From Pelagicoccus sp. SDUM812005 (lineage in GTDB: Bacteria > Verrucomicrobiota > Verrucomicrobiia > Opitutales > Opitutaceae), in NCBI RefSeq assembly GCF_031127875.1, contig NZ_JARXIA010000001.1, forward strand, positions 1 through 64,000: a stretch of 64,000 nt of DNA. The letters run 5' to 3'. The translations under genes were made by a program, and so were the position numbers. Shown piece by piece: positions 63,739 through 64,000 of this stretch; the first letter of the stretch is position 1; each line of letters begins with the position of its first letter. The notes beneath the pieces were generated by a model. That model made no database searches. It was not told the origin of the DNA and worked only from the letters and a program-made list of their open reading frames with translations.

Positions 63739-64000
63739 TCAGCGCTGCTGGAGGCTTGGGTGCACGGTCTCGTGCTCGACCCAAATCAGCGAGTCGGTAT
63801 CGAAGCCTGCCGCTTCCGCTTTGCGGAGCAGGGCGTCGATGGTGCTTGGGGGGAGTTGGGGCGTGCGGGCGAGGATCCAGAGGTAGCTATGGTTGTCGCC
63901 GCTCACGAGGGCGTACTGGTAGCCTTCGTGGTCGAGGGCGAAGACGTGGTAGCCTGCGTAGAAGGGCCAAAAGAAGGTGACCTTGAGGCTGCCCACCTCG
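63739..64000 (-). CDS. Lipocalin (Blc-like), C-terminal part
   Basis: Only the last 86 or so residues lie in the window; the 5' end is beyond base 64000. GSLKVTFFWPFYAGYHVFALDHEGYQYALVSG and YLWILARTPQLP are the hallmark of Blc-type bacterial lipocalins, outer-membrane lipoproteins that bind fatty acids or lysophospholipids. The signal peptide and lipobox cannot be checked. It ends 59 bp before the mutY start and may share its transcript. Confidence 0.9.
   Translation of the reverse strand, partial: EVGSLKVTFFWPFYAGYHVFALDHEGYQYALVSGDNHSYLWILARTPQLPPSTIDALLRKAEAAGFDTDSLIWVEHETVHPSLQQR

Overview
The window is about 60% GC and reads as chromosome of a PVC-group bacterium, most likely Verrucomicrobiota, class Opitutae (a marine Pelagicoccus-like lineage is my best guess). 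Supporting signs are a stand-alone SWIB/MDM2 protein (otherwise typical of chlamydiae and verrucomicrobia), a VPDSG-type C-terminal sorting signal, TonB/ExbB energy transduction with a TonB-dependent receptor, a very large secreted pectin-degrading enzyme, and an OleA/OleB pair. Few genes have a clear Shine-Dalgarno sequence. I see no rRNA, tRNA, CRISPR array, insertion sequence or phage gene.

Layout. 1-690: two tandem copies of a ~357-bp non-coding repeat, each with a conserved 38-bp palindrome; a 44-bp piece of the same family recurs at 9779-9822. 692-3402: a molybdenum hydroxylase pair (iorAB-like). 3620-5829: an ExbB channel and two TonB paralogues without ExbD, flanked by three BlaI/MecI-like operator half-site pairs. 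6237-9323: a SYLF protein, then a divergent pair of atypical signalling proteins (a LuxR-type regulator with Glu in place of the phospho-acceptor Asp; a receiver protein with a degenerate Hpt-like tail). 9424-18953: SWIB protein, mutS, a small acidic protein, a secreted arginine/agmatine-deiminase-like protein, an alpha/beta hydrolase, a minimal M50-type protease, an NtrC-type regulator and fabD. 19036-21596: a TonB-dependent receptor and a convergent small exported protein.

21859-32196: a 2821-residue secreted protein combining a PL11 rhamnogalacturonan lyase, two CE12-type acetylesterases, Ig-like and carbohydrate-binding modules and two ricin-type domains, followed by a VPDSG-CTERM protein and a repeat-rich membrane-anchored protein. 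32292-35561: lepA-lepB, the signal peptidase having a large insertion. 35622-40843: a two-gene sensory operon. 41338-46576: an aa3-type cytochrome oxidase operon beginning with a dihaem cytochrome c and holding two subunit III paralogues and two very small membrane proteins. 46708-52507: a type I secretion operon (TolC, REC-PAS protein, LapB-like ABC exporter, HlyD-family adaptor).

52795-55305: a Hal2/CysQ-type phosphatase, a PolB-like exonuclease and a cyclophilin. 55471-60663: a compact operon of a CrtI-like FAD oxidoreductase, FabZ, FabI, OleA, OleB and a small unknown protein, which looks like a dedicated fatty-acyl to long-chain hydrocarbon or ketone route; OleC and OleD are not in the window. 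60676-64000: malQ, a 412-bp gap with a perfect 12-base complement of the 16S rRNA 3' end and a terminator-like hairpin, mutY, and the C-terminal end of a lipocalin gene. The most interesting loci are the fab-ole operon, the giant pectinolytic protein, the BlaI-like operators on the TonB genes, and the terminal repeat with its palindrome.
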